NCBI GenBank assembly: GCA_049647585.1
Contig: JBARXY010000031.1
Coordinates: forward strand, 8,728-72,727
Origin: JAGQSZ01 sp049647585
GTDB taxonomy: Bacteria > Actinomycetota > Acidimicrobiia > Acidimicrobiales > Microtrichaceae
Reading direction: 5' to 3'
DNA length: 64,000 nucleotides
Both the position numbers and the translations under genes were made by a program. Position 1 is the first letter of the stretch, and each line of letters opens with the position of its first letter. This document shows positions 51,119 through 58,661 of the stretch, piece by piece. The notes beneath the pieces are model-generated. The model was not told where the DNA came from and made no database searches. It saw only the letters and a list, made by a program, of their open reading frames with translations.

Positions 51119-52213
51119 TCATGCTCCCAGTCTGCGGAGGGCCTCATCGGCCTCGTCCATGATCCTCTCAAGGAGTTCCGCCACCGGCGGGCGGTCTCCG
51201 ATTGCACCGACGACCTGACCAGTCGGAAGGATTCCGACCTCGGCGTCACCGTCGACCATTGCGGCCTTGGTCATCATCGGCGCATTGGCTGCGAGCGCCA
51301 TCTGGGCCCAGGTCAGTTCCTGGTCCTTGCGCATCTCGATTCCTGTCCTGGCGAGCGCTCCCAATGACACCCCGGCCTGTCGACCAAACCGGATCGCATT
51401 TCCGGCCGCGCGCGGGAAACGCAGCAGACCGGGCGACTTCTCAAGCGCATCGATCATTGCGGTGCGAATTACCCTCTGCGGCGCGCCGTCGATCGCGGTT
51501 GTGACAACGGTGCCCGTCAGCGGAGTCTGCATGTAGATGTCGGTGATACCGGAGGGAACCTGGCTCTCTGCGGTCAGCAGGAAACGGGTTCCCATGGCGA
51601 TGCCGTGTGCCCCGTAGGCGAGCGCGGCGACCAGCCCACGACCATCGAAGAAGCCGCCCGCGCCAAGGACGACAACGTCGGATCCGGCGACGCCGTCGAC
51701 AACCTGCGGCAGCAGCAGCGAGGTGGGAATCGTCCCGGTGTGTCCACCGCCTTCGCCGCCCTGGGCGATTACCGCCCGAACGCCCATCGCCGCGACCTTC
51801 TCGGCATGACGCTTGGCGCCGACGGTCACGATCGTGACCACTCCGGCGTCGTTCAGCTTGGCCACCTGATCCGCCTTCGGCGCTGCGGCGAAGCTTGCGA
51901 CCGGGACGCCCTGCGAGATGATCAGATCCAGTCTGGCTGCGGCATCCGGCTGATTGGGCAACAGGTTGACGCCGAAGGGCTTCTCGGTGCGCTCCTTGAC
52001 CCTGGCAATCGCAGCGCCCAGCTCCTCAAGAGTCATCGTTGCAGAGGCAAGTATTCCCAACCCACCGGCGCCGGAGGTGGCAGCGGTCAGCTTGGCCCCC
52101 GACACCCAACCCATACCCGTCTGGACGATGGGCATCTCGACACCGAACAGCTCACATGCCGCGGTGCGCAGGGCGCCATGGTGCCGAGAGCTGGCGTGCT
52201 GCGCGTCGCTCAC
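51119..52213 (-). CDS. ipdC: IpdC-like flavin oxidoreductase (NMO/2-nitropropane dioxygenase family)
   Basis: A 364-residue TIM-barrel flavoprotein. FMN pocket residues lie in MPIVQTGMGWVSGA, VAASFAAAP-type region, IAQGGEGGGHTG (catalytic-loop His) and VVLGAGGFFDGRGLVAALAYGA. The run QGGEGGGHTGTIPTS and length match IpdC (Rv3553), which reduces or oxidises a ring intermediate of HIP-CoA degradation. Its ATG overlaps the ipdB stop (ATGA), and it stands before the two ACAD genes. ATG at 52213 has the usual N-terminal extension of about 20 residues. Confidence 0.85.
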   Translation of the reverse strand: MSDAQHASSRHHGALRTAACELFGVEMPIVQTGMGWVSGAKLTAATSGAGGLGILASATMTLEELGAAIARVKERTEKPFGVNLLPNQPDAAARLDLIISQGVPVASFAAAPKADQVAKLNDAGVVTIVTVGAKRHAEKVAAMGVRAVIAQGGEGGGHTGTIPTSLLLPQVVDGVAGSDVVVLGAGGFFDGRGLVAALAYGAHGIAMGTRFLLTAESQVPSGITDIYMQTPLTGTVVTTAIDGAPQRVIRTAMIDALEKSPGLLRFPRAAGNAIRFGRQAGVSLGALARTGIEMRKDQELTWAQMALAANAPMMTKAAMVDGDAEVGILPTGQVVGAIGDRPPVAELLERIMDEADEALRRLGA

Positions 52214-53013
52214 TGCTCCGGAACTTCCTTCAACCTCAGACCACGCGGGTCCAGCCGATGGATCTGTTCGAGTTCGTTGGCCGTGGGCAGTCTCGACTCA
52301 GGCACTTCGTCCGGCACGTTGACCTCGCAACCGGTCGCCTCTACTACTTCGGCGACGGTTACGCCCGGGTGGACCGAACGCAGTCTCAGCGTGGGCGTGC
52401 CGTTGGTGTCGGTCGCTTCGAAGTCGAACACGGCCAAGTTGGACACGACACGACGGATCTCGTGGAACCGCGATGCCACCGGGCCGAGTTCGGCGGCGCG
52501 GTCGTAACCGATTCCGCACACGACGTCGACCGCCTCGACGAACACCCGAGGCGAATGGTTCGGCACCCAGTAGCTGGTGGTGTGGTTGATCGTGTTTCCG
52601 GGAGCGCCACGGAATCCGAGGAGCTGACGCCGGGGCTTGTCCCAGTCGCCGATCGCCGCGATGTTCTGATTGCCGTAACGGTCGACCTGGGTGGCACCCA
52701 TCATCACGTGGCGTCGACCCTGCCAGAGCAGTCCGAACATCTCACGGTACGGGTTCCAGTGGGCGACGGTACGCTGCGCGAGCCGCTCTGCCTCGGGCAG
52801 CGCGATCGGCGGCACCGAGTCGGGCGTCTGGGGGTCCATCAGCGTGTAGTAGCCGTCCGTCAGAGCGAGTTCCGGCTCGAACGACGCTGCGGCCAGACGA
52901 CCACCGATGAGTGGCAGGTTGCCGATCGGATTGCAGAGTCGCTCGCCGTCGCCACGGAACGCCTCGGCGATTGCGACCGCACAGATATCGGCACGGGTCA
53001 GATCGGTGGTCAT
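52210..53013 (-). CDS. ipdB: IpdB-like subunit of the ring-opening CoA transferase-like hydrolase
   Basis: A 267-residue subunit of the class I CoA-transferase fold, in which IpdAB hydrolyses the ring-C cleavage of COCHEA-CoA. The segment NPIGNLPLIGGRLAAASFEPE and HVMMGATQVDRYGNQNIAA (CoA-transferase loop), and SYWVPNHSPRVFVEAVDVVCG fit IpdB (Rv3552). The ATG at 53013 overlaps the ipdA stop (ATGA); the in-frame upstream portion is Arg-rich and not homologous. It overlaps ipdC at the 3' end. Needs IpdA to form the active heterodimer. Confidence 0.88.
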   Translation of the reverse strand: MTTDLTRADICAVAIAEAFRGDGERLCNPIGNLPLIGGRLAAASFEPELALTDGYYTLMDPQTPDSVPPIALPEAERLAQRTVAHWNPYREMFGLLWQGRRHVMMGATQVDRYGNQNIAAIGDWDKPRRQLLGFRGAPGNTINHTTSYWVPNHSPRVFVEAVDVVCGIGYDRAAELGPVASRFHEIRRVVSNLAVFDFEATDTNGTPTLRLRSVHPGVTVAEVVEATGCEVNVPDEVPESRLPTANELEQIHRLDPRGLRLKEVPEQ

Positions 53014-53891
53014 GACTGCAGCTCCTTGACCTTGGCCTGGTAGCCGGCTTCGTCGAGGTCGAGGAACTCGCTGCGGAACTCGTCCCACGCCTCTTCGGAT
53101 TTGGCCGTTGCGGTATAACGACGCTGGAACTCCTCGTCCCGTCCGTAGTCGGGGAGACACTCGGTGAAATGCGCTCCGTGTGGCGCTTCAACCACTCCGG
53201 TGACGTCCAGCCGGGAGATCTTCAGGTGCGTGATGTCGGCAACGGTGGCCAAGTCCTCGGTGGCGACAATGCGTTCACACGATACGTAGGACTGCTTCGC
53301 GGCACGGACGAACAGGTCGTCCATGTAGGGGTCCTCGCCGAGCCAGGCGGCGTTTCCGCTGACGTCGGAGACGTTCTGGTGGACTATCGCAGCGTCGAGT
53401 TCCAGAGCGGGAACAGCTAGGAGTTCCTCGAATTCCTCGTGTCCGTCGAACATCGTTGGGTAGGGCGATGTGACGGTGCGCAGATCGGGCATGCGTCGAG
53501 GGACATCCGAACCGAGTCCCGCTCGGGTCGGAAGGAACGGGATCCGCCATGCTGCGGCCTGGAGGCCCAGAAGGAGCATCCCTTCGTCCCATTCGGCAGC
53601 CTCGATGGTCCCGTTCTGGCGGGCTGCCTGATAGTTGGGCTCGAGGGGAATCGAGTCGAGGGACACGAAGCCCGTGATGACCTTGCTCGCCTGGCCGCTG
53701 CGGCACAGCAGTCCGACATCGGGTCCGCCGTACGCGACGATCGTCAGATCCTGCAGGTCCGACCGCAGAATGGCCCGGATGATCGACATGGGTTTGCGGC
53801 GACTTCCCCAGCCTCCGATACCGATGGTCATGCCCGAACTGAGTTCGGCGACAATCTCATCCTCGGTGCAACGCTTGTCCGGTCCCGGCAC
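53010..53891 (-). CDS. ipdA: IpdA-like subunit of the ring-opening CoA transferase-like hydrolase
   Basis: A 293-residue CoA-transferase-fold protein with GTG start at 53891. Motifs: SGMTIGIGGWGSRRKPMSII (the glycine-rich CoA loop), DLTIVAYGGPDVGLLCR, VHQNVSDVSGNAAWLGEDPYMD and the end TECLPDYGRDEEFQRR. Length and sequence recall IpdA (Rv3551), which with IpdB opens ring C of the last steroid intermediates by hydrolysis of a beta-diketone. It leads the ipdA-ipdB-ipdC-ACAD-ACAD operon; the operator is 79 bases upstream. Confidence 0.88.
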   Translation of the reverse strand: MPGPDKRCTEDEIVAELSSGMTIGIGGWGSRRKPMSIIRAILRSDLQDLTIVAYGGPDVGLLCRSGQASKVITGFVSLDSIPLEPNYQAARQNGTIEAAEWDEGMLLLGLQAAAWRIPFLPTRAGLGSDVPRRMPDLRTVTSPYPTMFDGHEEFEELLAVPALELDAAIVHQNVSDVSGNAAWLGEDPYMDDLFVRAAKQSYVSCERIVATEDLATVADITHLKISRLDVTGVVEAPHGAHFTECLPDYGRDEEFQRRYTATAKSEEAWDEFRSEFLDLDEAGYQAKVKELQS

Positions 53892-53969
53892 CCGGTCCCC
53901 CTTCGCTCGTCGATCGGAATTTCCTCAGTTCCCCTTTTGGAGCGGGAAACCAACCCGTTTCGTGCATTT

Positions 53970-53984
53970 CTGACGACCCGTCAG
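53970..53984. promoter_or_regulatory. CTGACG-ACC-CGTCAG operator, copy 3 (ipdA operon)
   Basis: Perfect 6-3-6 palindrome in the 175-base gap between ipdA and the echA20-like gene stop. A partly matching TATCAGACGG follows. Same site as at 12320 and 62138. In this position it would regulate the ipdA operon. Confidence 0.75.
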
Positions 53985-54066
53985 ATATCAGACGGTAGAC
54001 GCGCTGCTACACAGGGGCGAAAGCGGACGGGCCCGGACAGTCGGTGGCCCATCGCAATCCGGTTCG

Positions 54067-54825
54067 TCACTTGGAGAAGTCCGCGTCCTTCTTGTCGACG
54101 AAGGCGTCACGGGCCTCGTCGGAGACCCCCGAGAGATTCAGCTCGAAGGTGAATCCCTGTTCGAACCGGTAGCTCCGTTTGACGTCGACGACATCGATGC
54201 CGTTCAGGCATTCCTTCGCCCGACGAATGACCAAGCGGCTCTTCGTGCAGATCTTCTCGGCGATCTCGACCGCGGTGGGACGCAACTCGGCGAACGGCAC
54301 GACGCGGCTGATCGACCCCCACGATTCGAGCAGCGAGGCGTCGACCGGTTCGGCGGTATAGACCATCTCGCGCATCTTGTGCTGGGGCACCAGACGGGCA
54401 AGGTGGGTGGCAGCTCCGAGTGCCCCCTGGTTCACTTCGGGAAGGCCGAATCGTGTGCCCTCGGCCGCCACGATGATGTCGGAATTGCCGACGAGGCCGA
54501 TGCCCCCGCCTAGGCAGAAGTCGTGAACGGCCGAGATGACCGGGACCTCGCACTCGTACACCGCAGCGAAAGCTGCGTAGCAGCCGCGGTTGGCTCCGAT
54601 CAGTGCGTCGAACCCTTCGGTGTTCTGCATTTCCTTGATGTCGACCCCGGCGTTCCAGCCCTTACCCTCGGCCCGCAGGATCAGTGCGCCAACCTCGGGA
54701 ATGCGCCCGGTGGCAGTCACCACATCGGCCAGTTCATACCAACCTGCGACGGTGAAGGCATTGACCGGAGGGTTGTCCATGATGACCTCGGCCACTCCAC
54801 CGTTGATCTCGACGCTGATACCCAT
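54067..54825 (-). CDS. echA20: enoyl-CoA hydratase/isomerase, EchA20-like
   Basis: A 252-residue crotonase. Start MGISVEINGGVAEVIMDNPP; the ATG at 54825 is preferred over the upstream ATG at 54837 as GGGGA lies 4 bases before it. Oxyanion-hole stretches GWNAGVDIKEM and HDFCLGGGIGLVGNSD are present, with catalytic Glu-type residues around RFGLPEVNQGALG. Length and these segments match EchA20 (Rv3550), which opens ring D of the steroid remnant by hydrolysis. It ends before the operator of the ipdA operon, and is divergent from an Rv3549c-like SDR. Confidence 0.87.
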   Translation of the reverse strand: MGISVEINGGVAEVIMDNPPVNAFTVAGWYELADVVTATGRIPEVGALILRAEGKGWNAGVDIKEMQNTEGFDALIGANRGCYAAFAAVYECEVPVISAVHDFCLGGGIGLVGNSDIIVAAEGTRFGLPEVNQGALGAATHLARLVPQHKMREMVYTAEPVDASLLESWGSISRVVPFAELRPTAVEIAEKICTKSRLVIRRAKECLNGIDVVDVKRSYRFEQGFTFELNLSGVSDEARDAFVDKKDADFSK

Positions 54826-54908
54826 TTGTCCCCACATGAACTCGATGGGGATCTCGGATCCGTCCCCGGTCAGCCGTTGAACGTAGTTGGGAGGTATGGT
54901 CCGACGCC

Positions 54909-55730
54909 ATGGACTCGCCGATCGCCTCGATGCCCTCCCCAGACGAACTGGACCGTGCCAGCCTGGACTTCGGCGGTCGGGTCGTGCTGGTGACGGGTGG
55001 GACCAAGGGGATCGGTCGGGTGATCGCGCAACGATTCCTCGACTGGGGCGCAGAGGTCATGACCTGCGGGCGGACCGAACCGGAGGAACTTCCGAGCGGC
55101 GGTGGCCGCACTGCGGCGTTCATGGCCGCCGACATCCGCGACCCAGATGCGGCCTACGCGTTGGTCGATGAAACGGTCGATCGGTTTGGGCGACTCGACA
55201 CCGTCATCAACAACGCCGGGGGCGCTCCTCCCGCTGACGCCGCCACTGCTTCGCCACGGTTCAGCGAGTCGATCATCCGGTTGAACCTCCTGGCCCCCCT
55301 TCACGTCGCCCAACGAGCCAATCACCACATGCAGGCGGCGCCCGAGGATGGTCGCTCCAACACGATCGTCAACATCGCGTCGGTGTCAGCAGTGCGCCCG
55401 TCGCCCGGTACCGCTGCATACGGAGCGGCCAAGGCTGGCCTGCTCAGCCTGACCCAGTCCCTTGCAGTTGAGTGGGCACCCAAGGTGCGTGTGACCGCAA
55501 TCATCGCCGGATTGATACTGACCGAACAGGCCGAGTTGCACTATGGCGACGACGAAGCCGTGAGGCGTGTTGCAGCAACAGTTCCCGCCGGTCGACTCGG
55601 CACGCCCGAGGACCTTGCCCAGGCCTGTCGATGGCTTGCGTCACCGCTTGCCTCCTATGTGAGCGGAACTGCGATCTGGCTCCACGGGGGCGGTGAGCGT
55701 CCGGCGTTCCTCGACGCGGCCGAGGGCTGA
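54909..55730 (+). CDS. short-chain dehydrogenase, Rv3549c-like
   Basis: A 273-residue SDR with cofactor loop VTGGTKGIG, NNAGG, catalytic Ser in VNIASVSAVRPSPG and Tyr/Lys in YGAAKAGLLSLTQ. TAAYGAAKAGLLSL, EWAPKVRV and the W-L-HGGGE end match mycobacterial Rv3549c, which lies beside echA20. It is divergent from echA20 with 84 bases between the starts; both likely share one control region. A hydroxyacyl-CoA or hydroxysteroid oxidation is expected. Confidence 0.82.
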   Translation: MDSPIASMPSPDELDRASLDFGGRVVLVTGGTKGIGRVIAQRFLDWGAEVMTCGRTEPEELPSGGGRTAAFMAADIRDPDAAYALVDETVDRFGRLDTVINNAGGAPPADAATASPRFSESIIRLNLLAPLHVAQRANHHMQAAPEDGRSNTIVNIASVSAVRPSPGTAAYGAAKAGLLSLTQSLAVEWAPKVRVTAIIAGLILTEQAELHYGDDEAVRRVAATVPAGRLGTPEDLAQACRWLASPLASYVSGTAIWLHGGGERPAFLDAAEG

Positions 55731-55800
55731 CGATCCCCTGACGATCCCCCGCTGGACGAGGCCTATTCCATACGCTTGACGGATCCCGTCACCTCTGAAG

Positions 55801-56502
55801 ATGCCCAATCCATTGCATAGACCTGCTCTACGCGGCTTCGCGCGCCAGGTCCGTCTTCTGGTCGTCTTGGTGCTGGCAACCACAGCGGTTGGCGCTGGAC
55901 TGACTTCGTGCTCGGATCTGCTTGAGCCCAACAAGCCGGACGCTGTCGTCTCGATCCCGGTCGAAGGCTCCAAGTCGCTGGACGAGGCCCGCAAGGAAGT
56001 CAAGGAAGAGGCTGCGGCAGTTGGAGGGGTACGCGTTGGTGAAGACACCACCGACCCTGATCAGGTCGTGCTGGAGTTCATGCTTCCGGGCAAGAACCTC
56101 GATGCAGCCGTCGCTGCGCTCGAGCGATTGAACGACGACTCGGTATCCCCGGGGTCCGTATCCACCGAGGTGGACGTCGACGAGAACAAACTGACCGAGG
56201 ACAGCAGTACCAAGTCGGCGAAGGGGTCGACCGGTACTAGCAAGGACGAGGAGGCTGGCCGGGTCCGCCTGCGCGTCGAAATTGCCAAGGAGGCCGGCTC
56301 CTCAGCGCTGGTCACGGCGCTCGGAGCGATGATGCTGTTGTTCAGCATCATCGGATTGATCACCTCGTTCAGGTGGGTTCTGCGCAAGCTGGGAATGGGT
56401 CGGCGACATGAGGTGGGACCGCCGTCCCGACGCGTTGGACGACCGGATCTGGATCTCGATCCGCCCACCCAGGAAACACCCCTCGTTCCGCGTCAGTACT
56501 GA
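55801..56502 (+). CDS. lipoprotein with C-terminal membrane helix
   Basis: A 233-residue protein. N-terminal hydrophobic segment and lipobox GLTSCSD; extracellular region with Glu/Lys/Asp-rich helices (DEARKEVKEEAAAVG; VLEFMLPGKNLDAAVAALERL); then a membrane helix (about 170-200, ALVTALGAMMLLFSIIGLI) and a basic cytoplasmic tail. This lipid-plus-helix layout resembles DUF4349-type proteins, but I am not sure. No catalytic motif. It stands alone with a strong terminator after it. Confidence 0.7.
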   Translation: MPNPLHRPALRGFARQVRLLVVLVLATTAVGAGLTSCSDLLEPNKPDAVVSIPVEGSKSLDEARKEVKEEAAAVGGVRVGEDTTDPDQVVLEFMLPGKNLDAAVAALERLNDDSVSPGSVSTEVDVDENKLTEDSSTKSAKGSTGTSKDEEAGRVRLRVEIAKEAGSSALVTALGAMMLLFSIIGLITSFRWVLRKLGMGRRHEVGPPSRRVGRPDLDLDPPTQETPLVPRQY

Positions 56503-56599
56503 GCCGCTCCCGTCCGGGGCTGAACCTATGTCGCGGGGCTGAACAGAACCCAGGCCGCGGAACGTCACGAGGCCAGGAGCCACTCAGCCAAAAGCCACT
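56503..56599. other. GC-rich intergenic stretch before a terminator
   Basis: Between the lipoprotein stop and the hairpin at 56600; contains repeated CCACTCA and AGCCACTCAG segments. No gene or site is visible in it. Confidence 0.4.
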
Positions 56600-56634
56600 C
56601 AAGGGAGGGGCCGGTCTAGCCGGACCCTCCCTTG
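56600..56634 (+). terminator. 10-bp stem hairpin after the lipoprotein gene
   Basis: CAAGGGAGGG pairs with CCCTCCCTTG (56625-56634), enclosing an inner CCGG...CCGG stem. It ends transcription of the lipoprotein gene. Confidence 0.85.
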
Positions 56635-56781
56635 TGATGGGGCAATTCTCCACCCGGACCAAAGTGCCGAGACCTCTCATCCTCGTTCCACGAATCTCGA
56701 TGTGGGGCGCACGATCAGGCTTCTGATCCGGTCGACTCCAGGAGTCGGCTAGATCAGAGAGAAGTCTTATCGCGGTATAGT

Positions 56782-56906
56782 TCACTTTACAAGTGAGTGG
56801 TCCAAAAACCATGCACGTGCCTCTGCCTTGTTGGGTAAGGGCATCTCCAAGAGACGACTTAAATTTTCCGTAGCGTGCACTATGGAATACCATAGCAGCG
56901 ACTATG
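56782..56906. promoter_or_regulatory. palindromes upstream of the double TetR gene
   Basis: TCACTT-TAC-AAGTGA (56782-56796), CTATGG-AATA-CCATAG (56880-56895) and CATAG-CAGCGA-CTATG (56891-56906) precede the ATG at 56917. The last two overlap, each built from CATAG/CTATG half sites, and lie 10-37 bases before the start. They fit autoregulation by the TetR-type protein, whose two HTH domains might use paired sites. None matches the CTGACG operator. Confidence 0.55.
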
Positions 56907-56916
56907 CTAGCCGTTG

Positions 56917-58365
56917 ATGAGTGAACCCAAGTCAGCCAAAGGCAAGGGCAGGACCAACCACAGGGCGGGCCCGAAGAGGCCAGAGAACTCTGCTGACCGC
57001 AGCGAAACGTCCGGTTTGACTCCCAAGTCCTCGCGGGTCATCTACAGCCGCGGTTCGGTTGAGTCTCAGCTCGCGCCGTTGCCGTCGCGCGAGCGTCTGA
57101 TCGAGGCGGGTTGGGCAGCATCGGACGACCTCCAGTTGTCCAAGGCCTTCGCCGGCGTCACGACGGCTTCTGTCGCGGAGAGGGCGGGCCTAACCACCGG
57201 ATCGTTCTTCCACCACTTCAGTAACGCCGCCGAGTTCTCCGACGCCATGGCCCTCGCCTTCGTCCAGAAGGGACTCGAGCAAGGGGACCCCTCGGGCGAA
57301 TTGGGCGAAGAGAGCAACTTCGTGGATCTGGTCGAGCTGATTCGCTCTGCGCTGACCCAGACGTGGGTCAATGGGACAACGGATCCGGTGAATCAGGCCC
57401 GATTTCGTTGCGAGATGCGACTCTGGACCTTTCATCACGTTCCGCTCTCGGAACCCACCGAGACCTACAGCACGGTGGGAGAGATCCTCCGCGACAGCTA
57501 CAAGGTCAGCGAGCGCAGATCGTCCCAAAGCTGGAGCAACGCGCTCGCTCGAAGTGGCCGACAGTTGCTCAATCCATTCGACATGCCCAAGGTCGCGACA
57601 GCGATAACCGCACTCTACGAAGGACTTCTGTTGCGGTCCGCGGTCGATCCCGACGCAGTCGACTCCAACCTTTTCGCCGACGTTTCGGCTGCGATAGTCA
57701 ACTCGCTCACCGGGCCGGCCGGAATGACAGCGACCTTTGACGACAGTTCGGTTCAGTTGACGGGGTGGGAGGTTCGCTCCCCCCAGGCGAAGTCTGGTGC
57801 TCGCCGTCGCCAGGAGAACTGGACACGGATAGTTTCCGCCGCGAGCGGAATGTTCGGCGGTGGCTGGGAGAACGTTTCGGCTACCGAAATAGCCGATCGC
57901 GCCGGGATGTCCGCCCAGACCGTTCTGAACCTCTTCCACAGTGTCCAACGGGTCGCGGCAGCCACTTTCGTGACCCACGCGAACGAGATGTACGAATTCG
58001 CACTTGCCGGCTCTGTCGAGGACCCAATCGACGGGCTGCGGGCAACCCTGACCGCACTCTCCCAGCGGACCGGGGTCGCACCCGAGGCGGCCCGAGCGCT
58101 TCTCGCCGAGCGGATCAAGGCCGGTGTGGAGCGGCGCCATTCAATGTCCGATCTGGATATCAGAATCGAAGTGCCGGTCGGAGGAGCCATCGCACTCTGG
58201 ATCAGTCGTCTGGGGATCGGCGGGGACCGGGGAACCGACATCGCAGCGATTCTGGCCAACTTCGTTCTCGGTGCAACCCTCTCAGGTGGTCTTGAGACGA
58301 CCGAGATCGTCGACGCTGCAATTCGACTTCTTCCCGACGAGATCCGCCCGGCTAAATCGAGCTAG
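56917..58365 (+). CDS. tandem (double) TetR-family regulator
   Basis: A 482-residue fusion of two TetR/AcrR-type halves. A Lys/Arg/Ser-rich start is followed by an HTH at about residues 57-100 (SRERLIEAGWAASDDLQLSK, TTASVAERAGLTTGSFFHHFS) and then a helical ligand domain; a second HTH begins near residue 300 (ENVSATEIADRAGMSAQTVLNLF) and a second helical domain ends the protein. Two HTHs in one chain would act as a pseudo-dimer; function as the CTGACG repressor is possible but the sites next to this gene differ. ATG 56917 has no strong ribosome site; a TTG three bases before is the alternative. Confidence 0.82.
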   Translation: MSEPKSAKGKGRTNHRAGPKRPENSADRSETSGLTPKSSRVIYSRGSVESQLAPLPSRERLIEAGWAASDDLQLSKAFAGVTTASVAERAGLTTGSFFHHFSNAAEFSDAMALAFVQKGLEQGDPSGELGEESNFVDLVELIRSALTQTWVNGTTDPVNQARFRCEMRLWTFHHVPLSEPTETYSTVGEILRDSYKVSERRSSQSWSNALARSGRQLLNPFDMPKVATAITALYEGLLLRSAVDPDAVDSNLFADVSAAIVNSLTGPAGMTATFDDSSVQLTGWEVRSPQAKSGARRRQENWTRIVSAASGMFGGGWENVSATEIADRAGMSAQTVLNLFHSVQRVAAATFVTHANEMYEFALAGSVEDPIDGLRATLTALSQRTGVAPEAARALLAERIKAGVERRHSMSDLDIRIEVPVGGAIALWISRLGIGGDRGTDIAAILANFVLGATLSGGLETTEIVDAAIRLLPDEIRPAKSS

Positions 58366-58661
58366 GCCTCGAAGCATCGCCACGACAGCGTTTCCCGACC
58401 TGACGCTCATCGCTCTGGCCCTCGTCGTCGGCCCGCTCGTCGAACTGCCCCGTCTTGTCGGGCGCATCCCACCTCGTTGCGCGACGCGCCCCAGGCACGA
58501 CCGCGTAGGGGAGGATGATCTGGGACTCGATGGATTGCGCTTTGGCACAGGGTGTTCCGCTCGACGACACGCCGCCGCTGGCGAGACTCGGCGACACGCC
58601 GCCGCTGGCGGTTCGGTCTGAGGGGCGCGGAGGCGCCGTGTCCGTCGGGTGGGTGCGGACA
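58366..58661. other. intergenic region between convergent genes
   Basis: About 296 bases between the TetR and the P-type ATPase stop codons. It holds the 19-base repeat at 58565 and 58592 and inverted segments such as GGCGC...GCGCC around 58460-58490, likely part of terminators. No gene is supported. Confidence 0.4.
58565..58610. repeat. 19-bp direct repeat, period 27
   Basis: CGACACGCCGCCGCTGGCG at 58565-58583 and 58592-58610, between two convergent genes. It adds to the slippage-type duplications with periods divisible by three in this window. Confidence 0.85.
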
